NCBI GenBank assembly: GCA_910585875.1
Contig: CAJUIK010000096.1
Span: forward strand, 1 to 5,969
Direction: 5' to 3'
DNA from: an uncultured Eubacteriales bacterium
GTDB lineage: Bacteria > Bacillota > Clostridia > Oscillospirales > Butyricicoccaceae
DNA length: 5,969 bases
In this document: positions 1-5,060 of the stretch, piece by piece
How positions within the stretch are numbered: the first letter of the stretch is position 1
How the letters are laid out: each line of letters starts with the position of its first letter
Program-made: the position numbers and the translations under genes
Notes under the pieces: model-generated
What the model was told of the DNA's origin: nothing
Databases searched by the model: none
What the model saw: only the letters and a program-made list of their open reading frames with translations

Positions 1-1478
1 TGGCTCTGCTCCGGGTCCGGCGGAGTCAGCCAGCCTTTGATCTGCCCGCCGCTGGATCGAGCGAAAAGAACGACGACCCCCGCCGCCAGCACGGCCGCCC
101 CAAAAGCCAGCCCCCGCAGCCCCAGAGGGGTATACGCCATGCTGATGCCTGTTTTCTCATATTTTCGCTCCAGTCGCTCCATCTCCGGGGTATAGAGCCG
201 GGTTTCCAGGGCAATCAGCCCCAGCCACTCCGCCAACAGCACGCCGACGGCTTTGACGGCGATCCAGCCGGAGAAATCGCCCGCCAGCATGGGCAGGCAC
301 AGCCAGAACCACAGCAGGATCAGCGCCAGCTTACAGCCGTTATACAAAAGCGTACGGCCCGGGCGTTTTTTCCAGAGCTTATCCATCTCATATTTGAAAA
401 TGGCCTGAAACGCCTCTTTGGAGAGGTCGGCTTCCTCAATCCGGCGGCCTTTGACCCGGGAAAAAAGCTCGGTCTCCCCCTGTTCCGGCGGCTCCTCCGG
501 CTCTTCTTCCTCTTGGCCGCCAAAGGGTTTGCCTTCCGGCGGCGCGCCCAGCCAATCGTCTGCCGGCGTCTCCGCAAAAGGCCAGGGCCGGTCTTCGCCG
601 TCCAGAGGGATATTTTGATGGGCGCCGTCTCGGCGATTGATGAAAAACAAGCTGCCGGCGGCCAGGTCCAGCCGGTCCGCCGGCTGTTCCCAAAGCAGGC
701 GAGGCGTTCCGCCGGCCAGCGGCGCCGCCCAGATCCGCCCAGTTCGCCGGGCGATGTAAAAGGCGTGATCCCAATAACAGTTGATTTGATCTGTTTCCCC
801 CAGGGTGAGCCTTCTGACCCGGCCGCTGACCGGGTCCATCAGGATCATTTCCCAATCCTGATCCCGCTGAGGCCGGGCAGTCAGAGCCCGCTGCATGACC
901 AAATACCCCCGGTAAGCCTGGATCCGGCAAAGCCCCGGCGCCGTCGCCAGCATCTCCTCTCGCCTGGTGGAAAAATCGTATTCCATCAGCGTCTTCTGCT
1001 CCCCGCCGCCGGACAGGATATAATACAGCTTGCTCTCGCCAGCCGCGGCCTCTTCCAGCGTCTGACCTGGGGCCGTTTTCTGGATCACCCGAGAATATTG
1101 CAGATCCTGGCTCAGCTGATAGAGAAACGTCTGTTGATTTTGGTTCTTCAGGATGATAAACACAGAATCCTGGTTGACGGTAAAAAACTGAATTTCGTCC
1201 CCGTTGCCGCCCAAAATCCGCCGCTTTTCCCCGCCGTCAAAGCGGCAGGTCCACAGCGAACGGTCCTCCGTCTGATAAAAAACCCGGCCATAACGGGGGC
1301 CCAGGCAGAAAGCCTCCACCGGACCGGGCGCAATTTTTTCGTCGCCGTCGTCGGTGAGGCGGTAGAGGGCGCAGCGATCCTGGTCGTTGATTAAAAAGCA
1401 GACGTCTTGAACCATTTGGACGCTGCGGTTGGCGCCGCCGTTTTCCTCGTTCAGCCGCCCGATGTCGATTTCGTTCAT
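1..1478 (-). CDS. DUF5050-like beta-propeller protein with C-terminal membrane segments (partial, 3' end off the left edge)
   Basis: Seen: an uninterrupted frame of 492 codons from ATG at 1478 to the window edge. The start follows an AGGGGAGGGG ribosome site ending about 4-7 nt upstream, and a sigma-A promoter lies just behind it. Residues about 26-293 hold seven repeats of roughly 40 residues, each opening with a hydrophobic strand (FLI at 28, VFY at 66, VFII at 106, LYYI at 151, YLVM near 192, FYIA at 240, LFFI at 277), then a second strand and a D/G turn. This resembles the DUF5050 / LRP1-like propeller family of Clostridia. An acidic, proline-rich linker follows (about 322-337), then a basic stretch (KKRPGR, 370-375) and hydrophobic segments at about 384-400, 405-424 and 454-473. 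There is no signal peptide, so with the basic flanks the propeller should be cytoplasmic (inference). Function unknown; a sensor or scaffold at the membrane is possible. The frame and its being coding are secure, the family less so. Confidence 0.82.
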   Translation of the reverse strand, partial: MNEIDIGRLNEENGGANRSVQMVQDVCFLINDQDRCALYRLTDDGDEKIAPGPVEAFCLGPRYGRVFYQTEDRSLWTCRFDGGEKRRILGGNGDEIQFFTVNQDSVFIILKNQNQQTFLYQLSQDLQYSRVIQKTAPGQTLEEAAAGESKLYYILSGGGEQKTLMEYDFSTRREEMLATAPGLCRIQAYRGYLVMQRALTARPQRDQDWEMILMDPVSGRVRRLTLGETDQINCYWDHAFYIARRTGRIWAAPLAGGTPRLLWEQPADRLDLAAGSLFFINRRDGAHQNIPLDGEDRPWPFAETPADDWLGAPPEGKPFGGQEEEEPEEPPEQGETELFSRVKGRRIEEADLSKEAFQAIFKYEMDKLWKKRPGRTLLYNGCKLALILLWFWLCLPMLAGDFSGWIAVKAVGVLLAEWLGLIALETRLYTPEMERLERKYEKTGISMAYTPLGLRGLAFGAAVLAAGVVVLFARSSGGQIKGWLTPPDPEQS

Positions 1479-1506
1479 GGTTCCCCTCCCCTGTTGCTAC
1501 GGTATC

Positions 1507-1535
1507 AGTATATCCCAAAAAAGGTCCGGTGTAAA
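1507..1535 (-). promoter_or_regulatory. Sigma-A promoter of the propeller-membrane gene
   Basis: On the minus strand TTTACA (1530-1535, five of six to TTGACA) lies 17 nt from TATACT (1507-1512). Transcription would start near 1500, giving a leader of about 22 nt that is almost only the ribosome binding site. It is back to back with the plus promoter at 1560-1589, with 24 bases between the two -35 boxes. Confidence 0.7.
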
Positions 1536-1559
1536 TCCCGGAAAAAACCGGCCGATTTC

Positions 1560-1589
1560 TTGACGCGGCCTCTCTCTTTCCCCTATAAT
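1560..1589 (+). promoter_or_regulatory. Strong sigma-A promoter of the structured RNA
   Basis: TTGACG (1560-1565) and a perfect TATAAT (1584-1589) with an 18-nt spacer, the best promoter match in the window. Start is expected at about 1594-1597, which is exactly where the 5' strand of the end-pairing stem of the putative RNA begins. No open frame of useful length follows before the hairpin and T-run at 1690-1743, so the promoter seems to serve a non-coding transcript. Confidence 0.75.
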
Positions 1590-1593
1590 AGGC

Positions 1594-1743
1594 GTCGCTA
1601 AAAAAGCGGAAGGCGCTGGGCGCCAATGTTCGTCGGTCGGCATTAGCCCTGCTCTCTCAAAGACTCTCCCTAGGGTGAAAGAGCGCTTCAGCCCCCAAGC
1701 GGCGTTCCTTTGGCCGGGGGCTCTTGCTTTTTCGGCGGTTTTT
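1594..1743 (+). ncRNA. Putative structured small RNA of about 150 nt, unassigned (6S-like layout possible)
   Basis: Seen: a strong promoter places the 5' end near 1594-1597, and a T-run (1739-1743) marks a likely 3' end. The ends pair: 1594-1607 with 1726-1739 gives 13 of 14 pairs (three G-U, one A-C mismatch). Inside lie a small hairpin 1612-1625 (GGCGC/GCGCC), a longer one 1651-1685 (GCTCT and TCA against TGA and AGAGC, one mismatch), and a GC-rich one 1690-1722 (AGCCCCC/GGGGGCT with inner GGC/GCC). No frame longer than seven codons starts well here. A closed-end layout is shared by 6S RNA and small SRP RNA; I do not see the SRP core GGAAG/AGCAGCC, tmRNA ends or RNase P core words. 6S RNA is the leading known candidate but I cannot match its sequence, so the class is left open. 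An alternative is a leader or attenuator of the DUF4317 gene, made less likely by that gene's own promoter at 1724-1752. Confidence 0.6.
1690..1732 (+). terminator. Probable intrinsic terminator ending the small RNA
   Basis: AGCCCCC (1690-1696) pairs with GGGGGCT (1716-1722), extended inward by GGC (1701-1703) with GCC (1713-1715). CTTGCTTTTT follows, with its T-run at 1728-1732. The T-run starts 5 nt after the stem, later than usual. The end could instead be at the second T-run 1739-1743, in which case this hairpin is an internal domain of the RNA. The two foldings (this hairpin plus T-run, or the end-pairing stem using 1726-1739) are compatible. Confidence 0.5.
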
Positions 1744-1752
1744 GTTTATAAT
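1724..1752 (+). promoter_or_regulatory. Sigma-A promoter of the DUF4317-YdeI unit
   Basis: Perfect TATAAT at 1747-1752, with TTGCTT at 1724-1729 as a weak -35 box, spacer 17 nt. Start near 1759 gives a leader of about 80 nt. The -35 box lies inside the 3' end of the putative small RNA, so RNA polymerase ending that transcript would pass over this promoter. Confidence 0.6.
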
Positions 1753-1762
1753 AAGAACTGTT

Positions 1763-1798
1763 GTTTTATCTTCGGCGCCGTATTTTGCGCCGCAAAAC
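1763..1798 (+). other. Hairpin in the leader of the DUF4317 mRNA
   Basis: CGGCGC (1773-1778) pairs perfectly with GCGCCG (1787-1792) around an 8-nt loop. GTTTT (1763-1767) and AAAAC (1794-1798) extend the stem past an uneven internal loop. No T-run follows on the plus strand (an A-run does), so it is not a terminator; a 5'-stabilising or regulatory hairpin is possible. No known riboswitch was recognised. Confidence 0.4.
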
Positions 1799-1807
1799 TC
1801 AAAAAAT

Positions 1808-1824
1808 CTATGGATCCTATGGAT
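1808..1824 (+). repeat. Tandem 8-base repeat next to the DUF4317 ribosome site
   Basis: CTATGGAT occurs at 1808-1815 and again at 1817-1824, a 9-nt period, ending just before the GAGG ribosome site at 1828-1831. It lies in the mRNA leader downstream of the predicted start point. It could be an operator or a translation control site, or chance. Confidence 0.35.
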
Positions 1825-1838
1825 AGCGAGGTTACGAC

Positions 1839-2972
1839 ATGAATCAAAAAGAAATCAGCGAGCTGCGGCGCCGCTTCCGCCCCGACCAAAGCGCCGTCAG
1901 CCGGATTTACGGCTGTTATGTCAACAGCGTCAAAGAGGTGGTTTCCTACATCGATGAATCTCTGGGCACGATGCCCCAGGAAGAGGCCGAGCAATATCTG
2001 GGCTTTCTGAAAAAGACCCTATCCGGCGCTTTGGGAAAAAACCTGATCGACATCGTTTTTTCCACCGAACAGGTGACCGACGGCGAAGAGCACCGTCTGC
2101 TCATGGCTTTGCGGGATTCCGAGCTGAAAGACGGCGAGATCCGCCGACAATTTTATCAAAAAATCATCGATTCCCTGGACATGGAAGACAGCAATTATTT
2201 GATCTTGCTGGCCCACGACGCCTACGACGTCCCCTACCGAGGCAAAGACGGCGCCTCCCTGGAGGACGCCTCGGAGCAGACCTTTCGCTATATCGTCTGT
2301 TGCGTCTGCCCGGTGAAAGAAGGCAAGCTGGAGCTGGGCTATTGCCCCGGAGAAAACGAATTCCACAACTGCGCCCCCAGCCAGGTCGTGGCGCCGCCGG
2401 AGCTGGGCTTCCTGTTCCCCGCTTTCGACGACCGAAGCGCCAATATCTATAACGCCCTGGCCTATTCCCGCAAAGCGGACCAGCTACACCAGGAATTTTT
2501 GGACGCGGTGTTCCACATCGAACCCCCCATGTCCGCCGGGGAGCAGAAGGAGGCGTTTCAGGCCGCTCTCAGCCAGGCCCTGGAAGGCGCTTGTAGCCTG
2601 GAGGTGGCCCAAGCCGTCCACGAGCGGCTGGCCGAGCGCATTGAGGAGCACAAAGAGCGCAAAGACCCGGAGCCCCTTTCGGTAACGGCCGACGAAGTGG
2701 GCCGTATTCTCCAGGATTGCGGCGTAGGCGAAGAGCAAGTATCCGCCTTCTGCGAAAACTGCGGCCAACAATTCGGAGAAAACGCGGCCCTCAGCCCGGC
2801 CAATCTGATTGACAGCAAAAAGTTTGAAGTCAAGACCGGGGACGTCGTCATATCCGTGGAGCCGGAGCGCAGTTATCTGGTGGAAACTCGGATGATCGAC
2901 GGGAAAAAATATCTTCTGATTCCTGTGGACGACGGCCTGGAAGTGAACGGCTTGTCCATTGACAAAATCTAA
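1839..2972 (+). CDS. DUF4317 family protein, function unknown
   Basis: A 377-residue protein recognised as the DUF4317 family of Firmicutes from several blocks: an N-terminal MNQKEISELRRRF with RIYGCYV (22-28), KTLSGALGKN (59-68), YLILLAHDAYDVP (120-132), CCVCPVK (154-160), and the later GFLFPAFDDRSANIYNAL. The length is as I expect for the family. No signal peptide or membrane segment is visible, so it should be cytoplasmic. The C-terminal half has a charged helical stretch (HERLAERIEEHKERKD) that may be coiled coil, and ends in a strand-rich part (YLVETRMIDGKKYLLIPVD). The start is ATG with GAGG 7 nt upstream. Cysteines at 26, 154, 155, 157, 305 and 308 are seen, but no recognised metal-site pattern. 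No biochemical role is known to me. It has its own promoter and probably shares an mRNA with the YdeI-type gene 34 nt downstream. Confidence 0.9.
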   Translation: MNQKEISELRRRFRPDQSAVSRIYGCYVNSVKEVVSYIDESLGTMPQEEAEQYLGFLKKTLSGALGKNLIDIVFSTEQVTDGEEHRLLMALRDSELKDGEIRRQFYQKIIDSLDMEDSNYLILLAHDAYDVPYRGKDGASLEDASEQTFRYIVCCVCPVKEGKLELGYCPGENEFHNCAPSQVVAPPELGFLFPAFDDRSANIYNALAYSRKADQLHQEFLDAVFHIEPPMSAGEQKEAFQAALSQALEGACSLEVAQAVHERLAERIEEHKERKDPEPLSVTADEVGRILQDCGVGEEQVSAFCENCGQQFGENAALSPANLIDSKKFEVKTGDVVISVEPERSYLVETRMIDGKKYLLIPVDDGLEVNGLSIDKI

Positions 2973-3006
2973 GGTCGCGGGCACAATCAAAAACCAGGGA
3001 GGCGCT

Positions 3007-3567
3007 ATGAGCGAGATATTGAAATTCACCGACCGGGAAGAATTTCGGCAATGGCTTGCCGGCAACTGCCTCTCCGACGCCGGCGTCTGGCTGCTGTTTG
3101 GCAAAGCCGGCGGGCCCAAAACCCTATCGGCCGCAGAAGCTCTGGAAGAGGCCCTCTGCTTTGGGTGGATCGACGGACAGATGCAGCGCGTCGACGAAAA
3201 AACCTATCGAAAATATTTCTCCAAGCGTCGGCCGAAGAGCAGATGGTCGGATAAAAACAAAGCCTTAGTCAAAAGCCTGGAGGAACGAGGGATGATGACC
3301 GATTTCGGCAGAGAGAAAATCCAGGAGGCCCGACAGGACGGCCAGTGGGACGCCCCCGGCCCGGCGGCGATTACCGAGGGCCAAATCGCCTTTCTCTCCC
3401 GCCTGCTGGAAGAGCGCAAGCCGGCTTATACCAATTTTCAAGCCATGCCTCTCTCGGTGAAAAAGACTTACGCTCGGGCCTATTTCGACGCGAAAACCGA
3501 GGAAGGCAGAAACAAACGGCTGGCCTGGATCACTGATAGGCTGCGCCAAAACCTCAAACCGATGTAA
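3007..3567 (+). CDS. YdeI/OmpD-associated family protein
   Basis: A 186-residue protein with the marks of the YdeI/OmpD-associated family: ALCFGWIDG at 49-57, then YFSKRRPKSRWSDKNK at 70-85, and a C-terminal OmdA-like helical part (about 120-186) with NFQAMPLSVKKTYARAYFDAKTEEGR-type sequence. Length fits the family's usual 180-200 residues. No signal peptide or membrane segment. ATG at 3007 was chosen because AGGGAGG (2996-3002) sits 4 nt upstream; a TTG at 2959 would add 16 residues and overlap the DUF4317 stop without a good ribosome site. Relatives have been linked to peptide or antibiotic stress and are sometimes named bacteriocin-protection proteins, but no reaction is known. It is second in the unit with DUF4317 and directly precedes the terminator at 3579-3615. 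Confidence 0.88.
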   Translation: MSEILKFTDREEFRQWLAGNCLSDAGVWLLFGKAGGPKTLSAAEALEEALCFGWIDGQMQRVDEKTYRKYFSKRRPKSRWSDKNKALVKSLEERGMMTDFGREKIQEARQDGQWDAPGPAAITEGQIAFLSRLLEERKPAYTNFQAMPLSVKKTYARAYFDAKTEEGRNKRLAWITDRLRQNLKPM

Positions 3568-3578
3568 AAAACATTAAA

Positions 3579-3615
3579 AAAACCGCCGGAGGCTGGCGTC
3601 AGCCCCGGCGGTTTT
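3579..3615. terminator. Bidirectional intrinsic terminator between converging genes
   Basis: CCGCCGG (3583-3589) pairs with CCGGCGG (3605-3611), and GGCTG (3591-3595) with CAGCC (3600-3604), around a GCGT loop with a single bulged A: 12 GC-rich pairs. TTTT follows on the plus strand. On the minus strand the same stem is followed by a run of seven T, then by a second T-run at the YdeI stop. It lies 12 nt after the YdeI stop and 21 nt after the end of the M20 gene, so it serves both. Confidence 0.92.
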
Positions 3616-3636
3616 CTATCGCGCTTTTCCTGTCCC

Positions 3637-4818
3637 TTATTTGTGCTCTTTCAGCCAGCTTGTGGCACAGTGGGCGTAAATAGCGGCGCCGATATGCAAG
3701 GCGTCCTCATTGAACAGCACCTTGGGGTTATGGTTGGAAATCCATTTGGATTTATCCTCCACGCCGGCGGACAGCCAGAAAATCTGGCCTGGCACCGCCT
3801 GGCTGAAATAGGCGAAATCCTCCGAGCCAGAGCCCCGCTGCTTGTTGCGCAGCTGCTTTTCCGCGCCCACGATGTCGGCGGAGTATTTCAGCATATCGGC
3901 GGTAAACGCCGCGTCGCAATAGGTGGCGGGAGAGGAGAACAGCCAGTTGACCGAGGCGCTGCCGCCGAACATGGCCGCAGTCTGGACGCTGACTTCCTCC
4001 AGCCGGCGCTTGAGCATATCTGTCAGCTCGCCGTTGAAGCCCCGGATGGTGCCCTTGAGGACGCCCTCGTCCGGGATGATGTTGGTGGCGTCGCCAAACT
4101 GCATGGCGCCTACGGTGAGCACGCACTGTTCGGCGGGGTCGGCTTCCCGGGCGATCAGCTCCTGAAGGGCCAGATGGATATGGACGCCGATGTTGATGGG
4201 GTCCACGCCCCGATGGGGGGCCGCGCCGTGGCTTCCCTTGCCCTTCACATGGATTTCAAAACCGTCGGCAGAGGCCATGACATATTCTGTGCCATAGTGG
4301 ATTTCGCCCACCTCGCCGGTGGGGCCGATGTGGATGGCGAAAGCCGCGTCCACATGGGGGTTTTCCAGCACGCCGGCGTCGATCATTGCTTTTGCGCCGC
4401 CGAAGGTCTCTTCGTTGGGCTGGAATACCAGCTTAATCGTGCCCTCGATTTCGTCCTCCCGCTCCTTCAGCAGCTTGGCGGCGCCCAGCATCATGGCCAT
4501 ATGGGTGTCGTGGCCGCAGGAGTGCATGGCGTTGGGGTTTTTGGAGGCAAAGGGCAGGCCGGTTTCCTCCGGCATGGGCAGGGCGTCCATGTCGCCCCGG
4601 ATGATGATGCACTTGCCCGGCTTCTTGCCGCCGGCAATGGCCACCAAGCCGCATTTGCAGATTTCCTGAGGCTGATACCCCATGGCCTCCAAATGCTCTT
4701 TCACGTATTTGACGGTCTCTGGCAGCTCGTCCCGCACCTCGGGATACATATGGAAATGGCGGCGGTTTTCAATCAGTTCGGGCTCAATCTCCTTGGCCCT
4801 TTTCAGAAACTCGTTCAT
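3637..4818 (-). CDS. M20D family metallo-amidohydrolase (hippurate / N-acyl amino acid hydrolase type)
   Basis: A 393-residue cytoplasmic hydrolase of the M20D group (HipO / IAA-amino acid hydrolase-like), which cleaves the amide bond of N-acyl or aryl-acyl amino acids using two metal ions. Motifs are in order: RRHFHMYPE (19-27), RGDMDALPM (74-82), MHSCGHDTHMAM (98-109) with C101 and H103 as metal ligands, QPNEE (133-137) with E136 as general base and E137 as ligand, AIH with H163 as ligand, GSHGAAPH in the lid domain, GSEDFAYF, and NHNPKVLFNEDAL with H363 as the last ligand. All metal residues are present, so it should be active. Length fits the family (380-400). ATG at 4818 follows AGGAGG (4825-4830) by 6 nt. 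It is monocistronic: own promoter upstream, terminator just past the stop. Exact substrate cannot be told from sequence; N-acetyl-diaminopimelate deacetylase is a close alternative within the same group. Confidence 0.93.
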   Translation of the reverse strand: MNEFLKRAKEIEPELIENRRHFHMYPEVRDELPETVKYVKEHLEAMGYQPQEICKCGLVAIAGGKKPGKCIIIRGDMDALPMPEETGLPFASKNPNAMHSCGHDTHMAMMLGAAKLLKEREDEIEGTIKLVFQPNEETFGGAKAMIDAGVLENPHVDAAFAIHIGPTGEVGEIHYGTEYVMASADGFEIHVKGKGSHGAAPHRGVDPINIGVHIHLALQELIAREADPAEQCVLTVGAMQFGDATNIIPDEGVLKGTIRGFNGELTDMLKRRLEEVSVQTAAMFGGSASVNWLFSSPATYCDAAFTADMLKYSADIVGAEKQLRNKQRGSGSEDFAYFSQAVPGQIFWLSAGVEDKSKWISNHNPKVLFNEDALHIGAAIYAHCATSWLKEHK

Positions 4819-4837
4819 GGTTTTCCTCCTTTATGCC

Positions 4838-4866
4838 GCGCCCCTTTGCAAAAGCTCTTTGGGCGC
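4838..4866 (-). other. Hairpin in the leader of the M20D mRNA
   Basis: On the minus strand GCGCCC (4861-4866) pairs perfectly with GGGCGC (4838-4843) across a 17-nt loop, 7 nt upstream of the AGGAGG ribosome site. It would lie inside the roughly 55-nt 5' leader. It leaves the ribosome site free, so a stability role is as likely as regulation. Confidence 0.35.
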
Positions 4867-4880
4867 CGCGTTTTATAACA

Positions 4881-4909
4881 ATTATACCATCTCCCGCGCC
4901 GCTTTGAAA
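4881..4909 (-). promoter_or_regulatory. Extended -10 sigma-A promoter of the M20D gene
   Basis: On the minus strand a perfect TATAAT (4881-4886) is preceded by TGG, making an extended -10 (TGGTATAAT). A weak -35, TTTCAA (4904-4909), lies 17 nt away. Start near 4874 gives a leader of about 55 nt. It is divergent from the rodA promoter. Confidence 0.72.
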
Positions 4910-4918
4910 GCCCTTTCT

Positions 4919-4952
4919 TTTTGAGGAGCAAGCGGCCTCCCGGCTCTCAAAA
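4919..4952. repeat. Imperfect inverted repeat between the divergent M20D and rodA promoters
   Basis: TTTTGA (4919-4924) and GAGC (4926-4929) pair with GCTC (4943-4946) and TCAAAA (4947-4952), one bulged G, with a 13-nt centre. It lies just upstream of the M20D -35 box and about 40 nt upstream of the rodA -10. Without a T-run on either side beyond the arms it is a poor terminator; a protein binding site is possible. Confidence 0.4.
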
Positions 4953-4990
4953 TGTAATGTGGAAAATTCATAGATTTTTCACGGCGATTC

Positions 4991-4999
4991 TGATACAAT
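4991..4999 (+). promoter_or_regulatory. Probable extended -10 promoter of rodA
   Basis: TGATACAAT: TACAAT (4994-4999, five of six) with TG one base upstream. The base stretch 17 nt upstream (TAGATT, 4971-4976) is a weak -35, which an extended -10 can tolerate. Start near 5006 gives a leader of about 55 nt. Confidence 0.55.
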
Positions 5000-5025
5000 A
5001 AGTCATACCGACTTTTTGAGATGCC

Positions 5026-5044
5026 GCGGGGGCTGGAACCTCGC
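5026..5044 (+). other. Hairpin in the rodA leader
   Basis: GCGGGG (5026-5031) can pair with CCTCGC (5039-5044), six pairs including one G-U, closing a 7-nt loop. It ends 8 nt upstream of the GGAG ribosome site (5053-5056). There is no T-run, so no terminator. Confidence 0.3.
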
Positions 5045-5060
5045 AGAAAGGCGGAGTTTC

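Larger units (their letters stand above)
4917..5020 (+). repeat. Direct repeat CTTTTTGAG flanking the rodA promoter
   Basis: The nine-base word CTTTTTGAG occurs at 4917-4925 and 5012-5020. The reverse word CTCAAAA occurs at 4946-4952. The three copies bracket the rodA -10 element at 4994-4999. The word is AT-rich against a GC-rich background, so chance in an AT-rich spacer is not excluded. Confidence 0.35.

Noticed and set aside
513..1394. Open plus-strand frame of 293 codons
   Set aside because: It lies fully antisense to the 492-codon minus frame, which has a promoter, ribosome site, propeller-like repeats and membrane segments. The plus frame has arginine/proline/glutamine-rich, low-order sequence typical of the complement of GC-rich coding DNA.
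436..1626. Other minus-strand frames of 164 and 129 codons (436-930 and 1237-1626)
   Set aside because: They are other-frame readings of the propeller gene. Their products are rich in R, G, P and A with no motif, and neither start has a good ribosome site.
1626..1646. Possible leader peptide MFVGRH inside the putative RNA
   Set aside because: Only six codons, with the nearest GGAAGG about 12 nt upstream and partly in a hairpin. No run of one amino acid codon that would suggest attenuation.
1594..1743. SRP RNA, tmRNA or RNase P RNA as identity of the small RNA
   Set aside because: The conserved core words I know for these RNAs are not present, and the length is too short for tmRNA and RNase P.
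2751..2762. CENC in DUF4317 (C305, C308) as a zinc site
   Set aside because: Only one CxxC pair is present at this end, with no second pair at a normal distance, so a zinc ribbon cannot be supported.
2959..3006. TTG start for the YdeI-type gene, adding 16 residues and overlapping DUF4317
   Set aside because: No ribosome site is seen at the right distance, and the added residues do not belong to the family's N-terminus. ATG at 3007 has AGGGAGG 4 nt upstream.
3643..4878. Open plus-strand frame of 411 codons over the whole M20D gene
   Set aside because: It is the complement of a gene with every M20 metal residue in place. The translated product shows no recognised family, and no plus promoter or ribosome site fits it.
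4919..4952. Intrinsic terminator in the M20D-rodA spacer
   Set aside because: It sits between divergent promoters where no transcript ends, has a bulge and lacks a T-run beyond the paired arms.
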